DNA from: Brugia malayi
Lineage: Eukaryota; Nematoda; Chromadorea; Rhabditida; Onchocercidae
NCBI RefSeq assembly: GCF_000002995.4
Contig: NW_025062478.1
Coordinates: 5,990,001 to 6,054,000, forward strand
DNA: 64,000 nucleotides
Direction of reading: 5' to 3'
How positions within the stretch are numbered: the stretch's first letter is position 1; each line of letters starts with the position of its first letter. A program made the position numbers and the translations under genes. The notes beneath the pieces are model-generated. The model was not told the DNA's origin and made no database searches. It saw only the letters and a program-made list of their open reading frames with translations. Below, piece by piece: positions 12,719 to 24,900 of this stretch.

Positions 12719-12778
12719 GGAAATTCACTCATTCATAACTAGCACAGCAGAGATTGCAAATCTTATTGAAAAGGAATG
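12719..12778 (+). other. Possible terminal exon on the plus strand
   Basis: A strong acceptor (CTATTTTCAG) precedes a short frame EIHSFITSTAEIANLIEKE ending at TGA. A preceding candidate exon near 12470-12540 starts TSINVITDQQRNRD after GGTTCAG, but I found no donor that joins them cleanly and no start. If real, this is a small plus-strand gene between the two minus-strand genes. No family recognised. Confidence 0.3.
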
Positions 12779-13234
12779 ATCTTAGTTCAGGAAGAAGTTA
12801 GGAAGCGGAATAAAAACCTTAAGTAATAGATAAGTAAATTCCCATTGCATTAGCAGGAAAATATTTCTTTGTCAGCGATCGAAATTTTTACAAAATCTTA
12901 GAGGAAAATTTTCAACAGATATCGAAGCTAATTTGGAAAATTCAATTATTTCACCTCCATACATCTACTAAATTTAACATTTATCTCAAATCTCAAAAGT
13001 TATTTCTTGTTGTTAATATTTTGCAAATAAATGTTTTTCTAAGTTGCAAAGACGTTCGATGTGCACTACGAGAACAAATAATTATGGCAGAAAAGAAATG
13101 CATTTATTTGTTTTGTAACTATACATACTTCATTGAGAAGCGCACTAATTTAATGATTTAAAAATTCTGCCAACTTTAATTCCTTTGCAAATATAAAAAT
13201 GAATTAATAATCATTGCATATACTAATTAATTTC

Positions 13235-14513
13235 CTATATCTCCGGACACTGTTCTTGTGTTCTCTCTAAGTTATCATCATTATTTTTGTCCATATTACG
13301 ATTCTGAGTTATTCGTTCTTTTGGTTTTATTGTTCCTACCTTATCTCTCAGGCTGTGCTTCTTCAATTCAGCCTTCATTTCAGTTGGATTAATGATTTCG
13401 ATTCTATAAAAAGAATACTTTATGAACGAAAAGTCATGTCATTAAACATGTAAAATGAGCATCGAGTAATGATCATCATCATTGTCAATAATTATGTCTA
13501 TGACAATGCTGATAATTTGATAAAAGGAAACCTTCGTGAAAGTTCTTCCTTCAGTGATTTGTCCCGTTGACGCCTCATAATTGTTGATCCTGTAAATCTA
13601 ATGAGTGATAATCATAATCTTCTATCATATCAGTAATTTCAAATCAACTCAGATTAAAACATTGCATTGCATAAACATTAAAAATGGATGGATCCGATCT
13701 ATTTTAGTGCTTCTCTAGTGTGTGCTAGTGCTTAATGTGTTTCGCTTTTATGAACAGTCATTCAAGATCACATTTATCTTTAAACAAATTAATATCAGCG
13801 ATTTACTGCAGAAAAAGAGTTTATGAGTTCTTCTTTGTTCATTTATTAACTTAGGCATTGTTTATCGAAAATTCTACTCTTAATTACGAAGTGAGAACAA
13901 TTTTTTCGAAACATTTGACGTATTTCTTGTCTGTTTTTGTTTTCTTTTTTCTAAACTATTTCTGAAAGCTTCAATACTTGTTTGTTTTCCATGTGCTGGC
14001 GACTCGTCCTTTTTCTTCTCTAATTTTGATTTTGAAATTTTCATAAAATCTCTGTTTTGTTTGGATTCCTGATTACTGATCCAGAAGGCAATCTGCTTCA
14101 TTTTCATATCAGTTACTGGATCCTTCTTTGAATATGATCCAGTCTCATTGATCGATTGCTTGACATTCAATGGTTTTACTTCTTTTTGTTGGCTTTTCTT
14201 TCCTATCACCAAAAACATTAAATATATTTATGGATTTTGATAGCTAGAGTTCTTCTCAAACTTTTAGTCAGATGTAACCAATCTCAGTCATTGATTTTCT
14301 GTACCTTTCACTCCTATATGATTCCTTGCTGAAGTTGATTTACTTTCAAATAAACCCATATTATCGTATTTATCGTACGTATATTCCAAAGACTGAAAAA
14401 ATTATTTCTTAATTTATAGAGAAGCTCAACTTTCCAAAGTATTACTCGCTGAAGGCGAAAACAATCACCAACCTCACAGAGTTTACATCTATTGATGAAC
14501 AATACTTTGTCAT
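13235..14513 (-). CDS. Unrecognised lysine-rich 221-aa protein, five exons
   Basis: Complete model: 14513-14478, 14392-14305, 14202-13888, 13589-13532, 13403-13235 (stop TAG 13235-13237), 666 nt. Starts MTKYCSSIDVNS. The long third exon is Lys/Gln/Ser-rich (SKLEKKKDESPAHGKQTS). The fourth and fifth give MRRQRDKSLKEELSRRIEII then NPTEMKAELKKHSLRDK, an amphipathic, probably helical basic segment that could bind nucleic acid or another protein (inference). No signal peptide or membrane helix. Two donors are non-consensus (GTGAGG after exon 1, GTAATT after exon 3) but are the ones that keep phase; without the latter exon 3 runs into a stop at 13880. Family not recognised. Confidence 0.7.
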
Positions 14514-15174
14514 GTAATAAAAGATTTAAATAGTTCTATCTAATATTTCATTACGTTCCAGTTGTAATACAATGTTATATAGATCACATAGCAACCGATG
14601 ATAGAAAATCTCATTGATAATTATTGATGCAAAAGATGCAAATGTACAGATTTGCTAATTCCAATCGCTTGAATTATATTTAAGGTACTTAAATTTAATT
14701 TGCATAATTCAGAATCGTTAGGTAATGCGCATTTTTTTAGAATGAATTATTCGTATTTTGAAGAACAGAAGTAATTGGTGACATGCAAATGGATGAAGCT
14801 GATATCCGTTCAGAAACGCAAATAGCGCTTACTGAGTGCGTCTTATATTTTTTTATTATTAGAAATGTTTGTATTTTGTTACTACACAAAATCTATTTCC
14901 ATCAAATAATTTTATTTATTAAATGGAAAATATCGGGACAAATTAAATGACAATAGTATTGTCCGATTTGTCTACTTTAGAGTTCCAACAATTTTGGAAG
15001 CATTAGTTAATCCGATGTTCTCGATTTAAATTACCAGCTTTTATTAATTTATTATTGATTATCACGTGAAGTGCTGCACAAGTCATAAACTAGTGCACGA
15101 AATTTGAAGCTTAAAAATAAAAATAGCAACTTTTGTGCAAGCAGAAAGCAGCTAATTCAGATTAAGATTTAAAA

Positions 15175-17908
15175 ATGAGTCCACAGCTACTGTATGTCAT
15201 CAATAAGGTGGGTTCTCACAATCTCTTCATAACACATTATTTCTATAATTGATTGTTTTATCATCTGTTTGTTGCGAAATTTTATTCCATTCTTTTCAAA
15301 CTTATTACTCGCTGTTATCACTGAACATAGTTATAGTGATATGACGGAGCACGTGGCAACTTGTTTGAGGAAATCATCGGATAACATCATCTTACGCACA
15401 AGACGCCGTAATTACTTAATTAAAGTAGAGAACTTCGCGAAATGCTCCGAAAAAATCGCCCTGGTAATTCTTTATCGGAAAGTAAGAGGAACAATATTTG
15501 AAACAATAATTATTATCACCCGCTCAATCAAACTGATATTTCAGTTGATGAAATGCGGAAAGGTACCACCAGCAATTGATCTATCATGCTATGATGTCGG
15601 CGCTGTACGTACGCTGACAGATTTTATTGCTGGAATAGATAAACGTAATTTACGCTTGGGTGATAATATTCTCACTGATTTGCTTCAATTAGCACGCATT
15701 TTTCGTATGAATCAATTTACCTCTTTAATCGTAGAGGTTTGTTGGAATTTCTGAAGTTCGTAGCAAAGTAATAGAGAAAAAAGATCAATTTATACATACG
15801 AATGATTAGTGAATCCATGATTTCACTGCAATGTTTGCCAGCATTTCATAAGACAAAAGGCCAAGAGATCAATCTGAATGTTCAGCATGTAATCGAAAAA
15901 GTGGAGAAAGGACCACGTTCAAATCTTTTATTAGCCTTAAATTTGGTATCTTCTGATTGGAGCATGTTTTTGCGCATTAATGAAACATCCGCGCTTGTGG
16001 AATCTGCTGCAGAAAATATCAGCGAAGTTGCCATGTCGACTTTTTTCTACATTCTACCAGCAGCAGTTCTGGTTATGCTTTATAGCAGGTAGTTCTTTGA
16101 TTATACAAGATTATTTATCTTATCAACGAAAATATAAGGAAAGCAACTTTTTACTCTTCTTATGCTTTTCTGCACTTGTCTCTCTCTCCCACAATTTTAC
16201 TACATTTAATGATTTATCAATAATTGATAACACAGTTCCTCAATTTTAATAATTTGACCAGTCAATTCACGAATTCAAAGTGATGGGAACTTTGCACGAC
16301 GGAAACATGAAAAAAAAAAAGTGAAAACTGATATTTAACATTTCTCTCAAGAACTTATAAGTTTAAAAAACTTTTTAAATTTTGTTTTTGTGATCTTTGA
16401 TCGTCTCCATGATGAAGATGTGACGTAGACATATCATCCGAAGTGGAATTAAGTCAGCGTTTTATTCACTGGCTCAAGAAAATGATCCGGACAGATAGTG
16501 AAGCCGAAATTCTCTTCTCTTGCATCCGGACACCGTTCCTATCACCAAAAGATCGTGAAATCATTCGAGAAAAATGCATTGGATTACCAAAAAGTGTAGA
16601 TAACTTATTTCTTTTGACAAATGTTTATATAACTACTTTGTTTATTATTTACAACAATTAATTTTCTTCACAGTATCTACATTGATAGCATCAATTACGG
16701 CAAAATTACTATTATTTGATTAATGACCCCTATGTGATAGACCAGTAGATCAGGTATTATTCAGGTAGCTTGTTTACAATTGGACACTCACTACGACAAG
16801 TTTGGAATTATTTCTTTCGATTTATTTACAGTATAAAAACCATTTCGTTGATTTATTAGCAATTTAATGGGAATTTCCGGGCATACTGTTTCGTACTCTT
16901 TGATATTATCATATTTTATCAATTAACTTGGAGAGCAAATAAATATTAGTTTTAGCTTGAAATTTAAGTAAGTAATTTCTAAAAACAATCACAGAAAATA
17001 ATTTCCAACTGATTGCTTACAACATTTTCAAGTCTAATATAATAATAGCGAGTTACACTAACAATTTTTAAGATCAAAAACTGGTAATTGAATTGCTGCT
17101 GTACAAGCATAACTGATTATTTAAACTTAATCATTTTCGATTCAAATAATGAACTGTCGAAATTCAGATGACAAATGTGATTGAGAATACACTAAATTCA
17201 TCGCGTAACCACCGTTGTTGCGTGATTCGTGAACATGTTGAACGTCACTATCCACGTTGTGGAATTCCAGACAGCAATAGTTATTTTAAAGTAAATGCCA
17301 TCAATTTAACAACTAAAGCGATAAGGGATAAAAATAGGTAGTAAATAGCTTCACAATTATCTAAAACAAATAAGTAATTTCTGAAAAGCTTACTTAATAA
17401 TTTATTTATTCATTTACTTATATTATTTGTAACCGATGGCTGTCTGCTTACTGTCACATTTGTAAATTATCGGCATTTCCGGAGAACGAAAGGTATCAGT
17501 TTGCATGAAGTAAAATATAAGCTACGAGCTGAAATGATACTTAAAGTCCAAGCTACAGTTTGGACAGTTGCATGAATTAATTACATATACTGATTAATTA
17601 CTTCCAGTTGATGTTTTAGCTATCTTATGCAAATTAGTATATTTAAAAACAAATTTAAGGGAATCAGTTTGATTTATATAAAGTTGATATATTGTCTACC
17701 TAAAAAGAAATGCAAGTGAAAAAAATCATAAAGTTGATCCAGAGAAATGCAATTAAAAGGAAATGCTTTCAGAGATGAGAAACTTTCGTTGCCTTCAAAA
17801 TATTTGGAAAAGGATCTTTTGACGGCTTGTGAAAGCAGCAGTCACTCGGAAAGCACAGATACAAAGAATCAGGGAATAAGTCAGAAATCTTTATTATACT
17901 CCAATTAG
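15175..17908 (+). CDS. BTB-BACK domain protein, no kelch repeats seen
   Basis: Seven exons in phase: 15175-15191, 15331-15463, 15545-15736, 15784-16088, 16418-16595, 17168-17337, 17743-17908 (stop TAG 17906-17908), about 386 aa. The N-terminal third fits a BTB/POZ fold: ENFAKCSEKIAL, then the typical second half VGAVRTLTDFIAGIDKR and ILTDLLQLARIFRMNQF. It is followed by a BACK domain: MISLQCLPAF, DVDISSEVELSQRFIHWLKK and EILFSCIRTPFLSPKDREII. The remainder (REHVERHYPRCG; a Ser-rich end SESTDTKNQGISQ) has no kelch repeats. Known for the family: BTB-BACK proteins dimerise and often act as cullin-3 substrate adaptors. Weak points: the acceptors at 15783 (AAAAAAG) and 16417 (GATGAAG), and the donor of exon 5. 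A second open stretch at 17430-17488 also ends in compatible phase and might be an alternative exon, but has no AG acceptor. Confidence 0.75.
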
Positions 17909-19067
17909 ACTGTTATGATCATTTTTGAGCTTTCGGTAAATTAGATTTTAAAGTCAATGAATTAGCAAAAAGTCTTTTAGAAACCGTTCTAATGATAGAA
18001 GAAATAAATAGTCAATTAAATTTCAAACAAAATAAATGAAATTAGAAAGGTATAAGCGTGATGACCAATTCAAAAATGGTTGCCAGTGTACTGCATTCAA
18101 AGGCTATGGAGTACTTTGAGCTCAGTACTCAAATTTGAGTCTGATGTCTAAGATGTGGTCACTAAATCTTTTTGCTAGTCTCAAACATTAACTGCATATT
18201 CTATGGAAGCTTTTTTTAACTAAATTTTTACAGTAAATGAATAAGTCTAAGAGGAAGTTTATAGCTGGTGACAAAGATACTGATGGCAGATGCAAGAGAC
18301 GATCCAGAAAGGATAAGAAGTATCGCACAAATTAAGGTCTTTTTGTTGAATAACTGGAATTGTAGCCATGTCTGGGAGTTTCCATTTAACGAGAAATATC
18401 ACTTGACATTTAAACAGATTAGTCAGTTATTTAACGAATTCATTATGTATTCATTTTGAAGTAACACGACTGATTTTTAGCAATGAGAAACGAATCAAAT
18501 TTGGGTGTGAGATCGCAAAAATTGCAGAAAAAACTATATTTACTACATTTGCATCTGTGTAAATCACCATATTATCGTCCAAATCCTATCAAACATCGGT
18601 CCTTTGTTAACATAGAGTTCGATTACAACAAATCTGGAAATGTTTGAATGACTCTTTTGCTAACACCATCGTGTCTAGAAAAGCACAACACAGAATTGCT
18701 TCTATAATGTTATTGAATTTGTCACTTCTGTCATATATATCATGTGAAATTCGGAAACCTAATTTTGCATTGATTTACACTTTAGACTAATCAACTGCAT
18801 TCACATATTTTCAAAAAACACAAAAAAACATATATTTTGACATACGCTTATACATACCTCGAACAGAAATGTTCAAGGTATGTATATGTGGATGAATTTG
18901 CTAGGAAGCTTTTCTCCTGTCTAAAGGATTTGGATCACCTAAAATATAATAACTATATCATTATGTGTTGAGTAATTTAATATTAGCCATTTACTACAAC
19001 TAATTAATGATCAAAAATGATATAAAAAGGAATAAATTCTTGCGTACTATATGACACACATTTACGC
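17909..19067. other. Intergenic, convergent genes
   Basis: Between the BTB-BACK stop and the COA3 stop (the two genes face each other). A short basic frame at 18238-18336 (MNKSKRKFIAG...) and a 64-codon frame at 18268-18459 have no support beyond openness. A hairpin lies at 18851-18884, listed separately. Nothing else seen. Confidence 0.5.
18851..18884. repeat. 15-bp inverted repeat with GAAA loop
   Basis: TACATACCTCGAACA (18851-18865) and TGTTCAAGGTATGTA (18870-18884) pair with a single mismatch around the four-base loop GAAA, a GNRA-type tetraloop if transcribed. It sits between two convergent genes, in the downstream region of both. Confidence 0.6.
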
Positions 19068-20054
19068 TCAATCTTCTTTTGTTTTTTCGGCCAATTCTAT
19101 CGCTAACTCTTCATCAATTTCTTCTAGGAAAGTTTCTTGCTTAAGTCCAGTATAAGTATATGCATACACACCCACTGCCAAACCAAACAGTACGAAAAAT
19201 GTAGCCAAATTCTGCAAAGCATAGTCAAGAAATGTAAAAAATTAGAAATAACTTACAGAATTTACCTGATCTTTACCTTAATGCGTTTCATTCTTTCTTT
19301 CCTTCCACATGAACAACAAGCTTCTATGTGATACGAAAAAAGCTGACATCTGATAATCATTAGTAAGCAGTAAATTATAATGACATTCGAGTACCATCAA
19401 TTAAAATCAAAGAAGACTCAAATCTCAGCCTTTTAATAAAAAACAGACTTCTAATCTATTTCGCAACATATTCGACTTAAAAGCAGTCAAATGTTCTACA
19501 ATTCATCAAAATTACAGAAGCACTTCAATTTCAATCAGAAGAAAATGTGCTTTATACTACTTACCTTATAACTTAATCTTTTCATAGCATCTGCTCTTGT
19601 TTCACTCATCTTTAAAAATTCCTCCACATGTCTTCTCTCCGCTCTCGGTAAACTCTTGACATCGATTTCCTGGAAAATATCGTTAAATAGAAGAAAAAAC
19701 CTTATAGTATTGTTAATTTATAATAAGTCTTCTTTCAGCATAGCAATAGCAGCATCCAACCACTTCTATGTAACAAAATAAACAAAAAAAGCTTATTAGA
19801 CTTTTATGAAATTAAAACGAACCCTAACTCATGTCTTTCTTTCGCCAAAATTTGTTATAACCACAAATTAAGTTTAAATTTAAATTCATCAAGACATATT
19901 GCACTATGTGTTTGCGTGAACAAACCAAGACCTCAAGCATCGTTGGGTCTTTCCTTTTCTGCAATTTGTCATCTTTCGGCTTCGATATTTCCGTTGACGT
20001 CGTTTCAACAAATAATGGCGAATAAGACCGCCTCAAGTTACACACTCGAAACAT
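19068..20054 (-). CDS. COA3: COA3/CCDC56-like cytochrome c oxidase assembly factor
   Basis: Three exons, all phase 0: 20054-19932, 19669-19565, 19211-19068 (stop TGA 19068-19070), 123 aa. The N-terminus MFRVCNLRRSYSPLF is Arg/Ser-rich, like a mitochondrial presequence. Exon 2 has the conserved block EIDVKSLPRAERRHVEEFLK. Exon 3 starts with a single membrane helix (LATFFVLFGLAVGVYAYTYT) followed by KQETFLEEIDEEL, matching the COA3 signature of one transmembrane helix plus an acidic helix. Known role: an inner-membrane partner of newly made COX1 in early complex IV assembly. Upstream in-frame ATGs would add up to 37 residues, but the presequence-like start at 20054 fits best. COA3 is usually about 100-125 aa, so the length agrees. 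Confidence 0.85.
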
Positions 20055-20969
20055 ACAAATCAATGTGCTTGACGTGGAACATCGCGGAACAGTCCGATAC
20101 ATCTTCAAAAGCAATGCTTCAGGAGCACCTAAAAATCCCACAAATGCCCCTGCAGTACAATACAAATACTACACGACACTAAAACAACTTCACGACTAAG
20201 TCACACACTCTGTAAAAGATTGATCATTATCACGACTTACCAGTTACTCATCCCTTCATTCACCTCACCCACTTTATTCATAATCTGACTACTCTGTTAG
20301 ATTATACAAACATTACCTCTATTTTAAGGCCTTTTGGACTTTATTACCACGTTACCAGTTCTGTGTTACCCACCAATTAGCTTTCAAAACTTTCCATTTT
20401 CCTGAATTTTAAATTATTCCAGTTAACCAACCCAGTTCTCTAATAAGTGAAGCAACTTATAAATTTCAAGGACACATCTTGCTCATCCTAGTTAAGCAGT
20501 TAAAAAGAGTTTGGTACGGCTTCAAAAGCACTACATTTGAAACTACATTATCACCCACTCGTAATATTTGTTACCACAAACGTCAATATTTTATCGAAAA
20601 TCCACTTATTGAATTTACCGATCCTCATTGAAGTGACGATGGTGAGCACTATCTAATCATAACAAATGTAAATATAATGAATACAAGAATATAATATCCA
20701 AATCTAATATAGAGAGAATGGATATTAATCCATCCAAGATTACGAGATCCAACAAAGTGTAATATGTAATCGTACAATAATCGAGAAATGTACCGTACTG
20801 TATGGTCAAATAGCCCTCGTGAATTCAACTCTATAAGTCATTCATAGATTAATTCTTCTCTAAACTAGTTTTTAAAATAATACAAAGTATTTTACAATTC
20901 AAGGCATAAAAACGAAAAATTTCTTTTAAAATCACAGCATAAGCATTTTGTATAGTATGACCAGCTCAA

Positions 20970-21913
20970 TCAACTTCGCGAATCACAACTTTCACAAACC
21001 TGGAAAAACGCAAATGAAAAAAAAAAAAAAAAAAAAAATGAAATTATGAAATTGGAAGAAAGGACATCAAAAATAATATAAAAGACCATGCAATACAATG
21101 TCGAAAACTATTGACATATGAATTTTGTGCAAGCGGACATATCCAGGTCTTGTTGTTTTAATTTTTAAAATTTTTGAAATAATTAAGAAAAAAAAAAAAA
21201 CACAAATTTATATTGACATTTATATCAGCAAATGGATCTTTGCGAAGTTGCTCAGCCGTAGCTCGTTTACTTGGCTCGACCTGGAAACACAGGTCCAAAA
21301 ATGAATAACATGTCAAATCTGCTTGCAAGCTTTGCGGTATTGTTGGTCTCATACCACTACCAACACGAAAAACAACTTGCAGTACTTGTTCACATTCATG
21401 CCATGGAGGCTGGAATTGAAAATCTTGTACTGCTTGTTATATTCTTATATTCTATTTTAATTTTAAATGAAGTAAAAACGTGCGACATGAATAATTGTCA
21501 AAGTGGGCTTAATAAGCTTACATGTACTTTAGAGTATTCTAGAAAAGGACTATATTTCATAGTGAACTGAAAGTGGTAATAACATGTTAGATTCAAGCCT
21601 TACTAGTACGGGGGTTTCAATCAAATTATAAATTCTAACAACAGAATTGACCTTGCCCGTACACATTTGTAGAACTACGCATCCAACGCTCCAAATGTCA
21701 GCTGCTCTGCCATATCCAACAAGTTCCTCTTTACCGTTCATTTCTGTCCGTCCACCAAGCGTCTGTACTTCTGGTGCCATATAAGCCGGAGTACCAACCC
21801 ATTCAGCTACTTCACCACAAGCTGTTGTACCATCCTTCAATCTCACTGAACTTCCAAAATCGCCAAGTTTCAAAACGTCCCTCTTTCCGAGGAATATATT
21901 TGCAGCTGGAAGA

Positions 21914-21957
<44 letters not shown>

Positions 21958-24900
21958 TAGATTTTAAACAATACATCTTATAATTCAAGAGAATATTTCT
22001 CATAATAGACAACAAATCCTAACAGAAATATTTTACGCTTTATATCTCGATGAATCATCATTTTCATATGTATATATTCCACTCCTTTTAACAAGAAATG
22101 TGTATATCGCCGAACGCATCGCATATCCAGTAAACCCTCACGACATACTTCTTCAAGTGTCCCTTCGGAACAGTATTCCATAAAAATAAGCAATTCTTCC
22201 TGCAAGCATTGGCAAGTTTTCCGAAAACTGTCTTCAACAAGAAATCAGAGAAAAACCACCGTGATTTGAAATATACCCGATGAACTTCTACTGCATAATA
22301 TTTAACCAAATTTGGATGATCCAATAAGCTCAAATTCTCCACTTCATCAACCAAAGCCAGCAATGCCTTATCATTTCGTTCAATACGGATTTGTTTCATA
22401 GCCATCAAACAGTTTTCAGTTAAATTCATCACCAAATATACTGTACCAAACTTTCCACATCCTAAGAAACATAGTCTACACGAAATACATGTGGTAAGAT
22501 TACTAACAATTAATTTAGCAAGTGTTTGTTTCTCCACAAATATCACAAATGATTAGTTCAAATCACAAAGTTAAATATATAGTGAAATTATTATTTTTAA
22601 AATATAATCAGATAAGGAAAAAAAATCTATTCAAGATTTCATAAAATTCCTCCTACCAATCTTTTTTTCTAGTCGTTGCCATTCAAATGGTGCTCGCTTT
22701 TTCGGATTAAAATATGTTGATAATGTCAACGCTCTTCGACCACCTTCTGTTATTCGACCAATCTTGTTGTCCGCCTTCAAAAATCAGCAGATTTCCATAA
22801 AAATTCTTTGATAAGTAATCAAGGGAATTTATGGAAGAAATCATAACACGAACACCTCTAAATGTCTATTACGCTTTTCATCGATGTTACGCAACAGCTT
22901 GGAAATTCTTTGAGAACGAGCTGTGGCATCTGTCACAGAATACGGCTTAGATTCCGTACGACCACGGGAACTTGTATTGTCCACTTCACAGTCGAAGAAC
23001 GTTCCATTCACCAGGACTGAATCTAGAAAACGACGGATTCAATTGTCTTTCAAGAATGAAAATTTCATTACTATAACAAAAAAAAAAAATTAGAACTAAG
23101 ATCCAATTCACCATTTCATGATTACAAAGCAAAAGTAAGGACAATACCTGGAATACCGCTACCCACAACATGCGCAACGCATGCATCCACAATTTTCACC
23201 AAAGTCTGAAAAAAAGTTAGCAGGAAATATGCACAATCTATATTTTTTGTTAATGGCATGGATATTTACAATTCATTTACCACATTATTAATCTAAATAT
23301 TTATCTTTAACAATCATCAAAAGTCGAATTAACAAAAGATGTGCACTCGGAATTATCCAGCACATAATTGCTCAAATAAATTGAAGAAAAAAAAAAAATC
23401 AATGAAGAAAAACTATTATTAATGACCAAGCCTAACCTGAAATTGTTCTTCTGTTAATGCTACAGTTAGTTCAGGACATGCTGCCAATATTAAAAATTGA
23501 AATGACTGTATCGCCCATAGTGGAACAGTTCCATCACCTGGATTAACAAATTCTAATGCAAAATGTAACCAATCCTTTGCCCAGCAAACCGTTTGCCAGG
23601 CAAAAGAGTGACGATCCTGTTTCGGTAATATTCGATAGAATTCTCGATGGTACTGAAAAAAGGACAACAGTAAAGAGATAAACTTTGAGATAATAATAAA
23701 AACACTCTGACCTCAAAAGCAAGATTATACGCTTGTATGAGTGTAGCTCGAACGGACTCTAATTCATTAATATCGAGAGAACTTAATTCTTGTCCATCTA
23801 ACACATCTCTAACCATTTTACCAGCAAATTCGTCAAATAACATTTGGCATGTTCGATACGCAAGTTCCTGGAAGATTCTAGACATTTTAAATAAAATTAT
23901 TGCATGATCAGAAAATTAATTAATGGCTGGATCATTTTATTTCCTGCTCCAGAACTAAAATTCAAACTAACTCTGAGTTGTTTTGTGCTCTCAATGACGA
24001 TATCATGACAAGATGCTTGCTCTTCCAGTACTTCAAACATGAAACCATTTCCTGCTGTCATATTTCGAATAAATAATTCTCTCATTTTTAGTAATGAGGG
24101 AGCACTGATTGCTAACAGACATGCATCGTTCGATAACTGGAAAAATTCTTCTGAGTCTTGTGATTAAAAAAAAAATTTTCTAAATTAGAATAAATAGCTG
24201 CAAGAAAAAAGAACGAAATGTTTAAATTCATGACTGTCGCACTGCTCGAACTTCATCTATGGATTAGTCACACTTGGTAATAGTGAATCATCTCATCAAG
24301 GTTTATGGAACACCATCGGAAAAATATAATACTCAACGGAAGTTGGCAGGCAAATCGAAATTTAAGAGATCACGAAAATCTAAGTAAATTATTGCATTAA
24401 GTGAAGTAATTTATTCTTCAGCCTTGTAAAACTAATAGCAAAGGTCTGTAAAATTAATTGTAACCTGAAAATAGCGCAAGGAAAGTTCAGTATCCGCATC
24501 AAGATCGATCGTCAAACGTGTCCCACTCCACATTTCTTGAGAAAAATCAACAAAACATGTTCGAAGTGAAATAATCAACAAGTAACCGCTGCTGAAAGGA
24601 GCGATCTAATAAAAATCCAGACTTCAAAATAACCTGAAATCTCTGGTATATTTCAAAAGCAGTATGAATAAGTAGACTTACCAATCAACAACATCTTTTG
24701 GTAATTCAGCACGATGACGAGAACATGTAATGTTGAGCAATATCCGAAGGAAATCGATATTTTCTGATGCGTTTTGATCACAAAACATCACGTAGTTACT
24801 GTTTATATTTGTTAAATCATTAGAAATAACGACCTGAATCAAAATATTCAACAACAAATACCTGGAGAGTATTGCACCAAAATATCTAGATTAGAAAACA

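Noticed and set aside
13880..14218. Reading the Lys-rich minus frame as a single-exon gene ending at 13880
   Set aside because: The splice-linked model with neighbours on both sides closes phase over five exons, which is unlikely by chance.
18268..18459. 64-codon plus frame beginning MTKILMADARDD
   Set aside because: No splice support, an overlapping alternative frame, and no homologue recognised.
8650..20054. Possible operon of the minus-strand genes
   Set aside because: Spacings are 0.6-5 kb and a plus-strand gene intervenes; nematode operon genes are usually about 100 bp apart.
21158..21217. Reading the last mtk-1 kinase exon through to the in-frame stop at 21158
   Set aside because: A phase-0 splice to 20999-20970 gives a C-terminus (VCES...) resembling the MAP3K4 end, whereas read-through yields poly-Phe/Asn junk.
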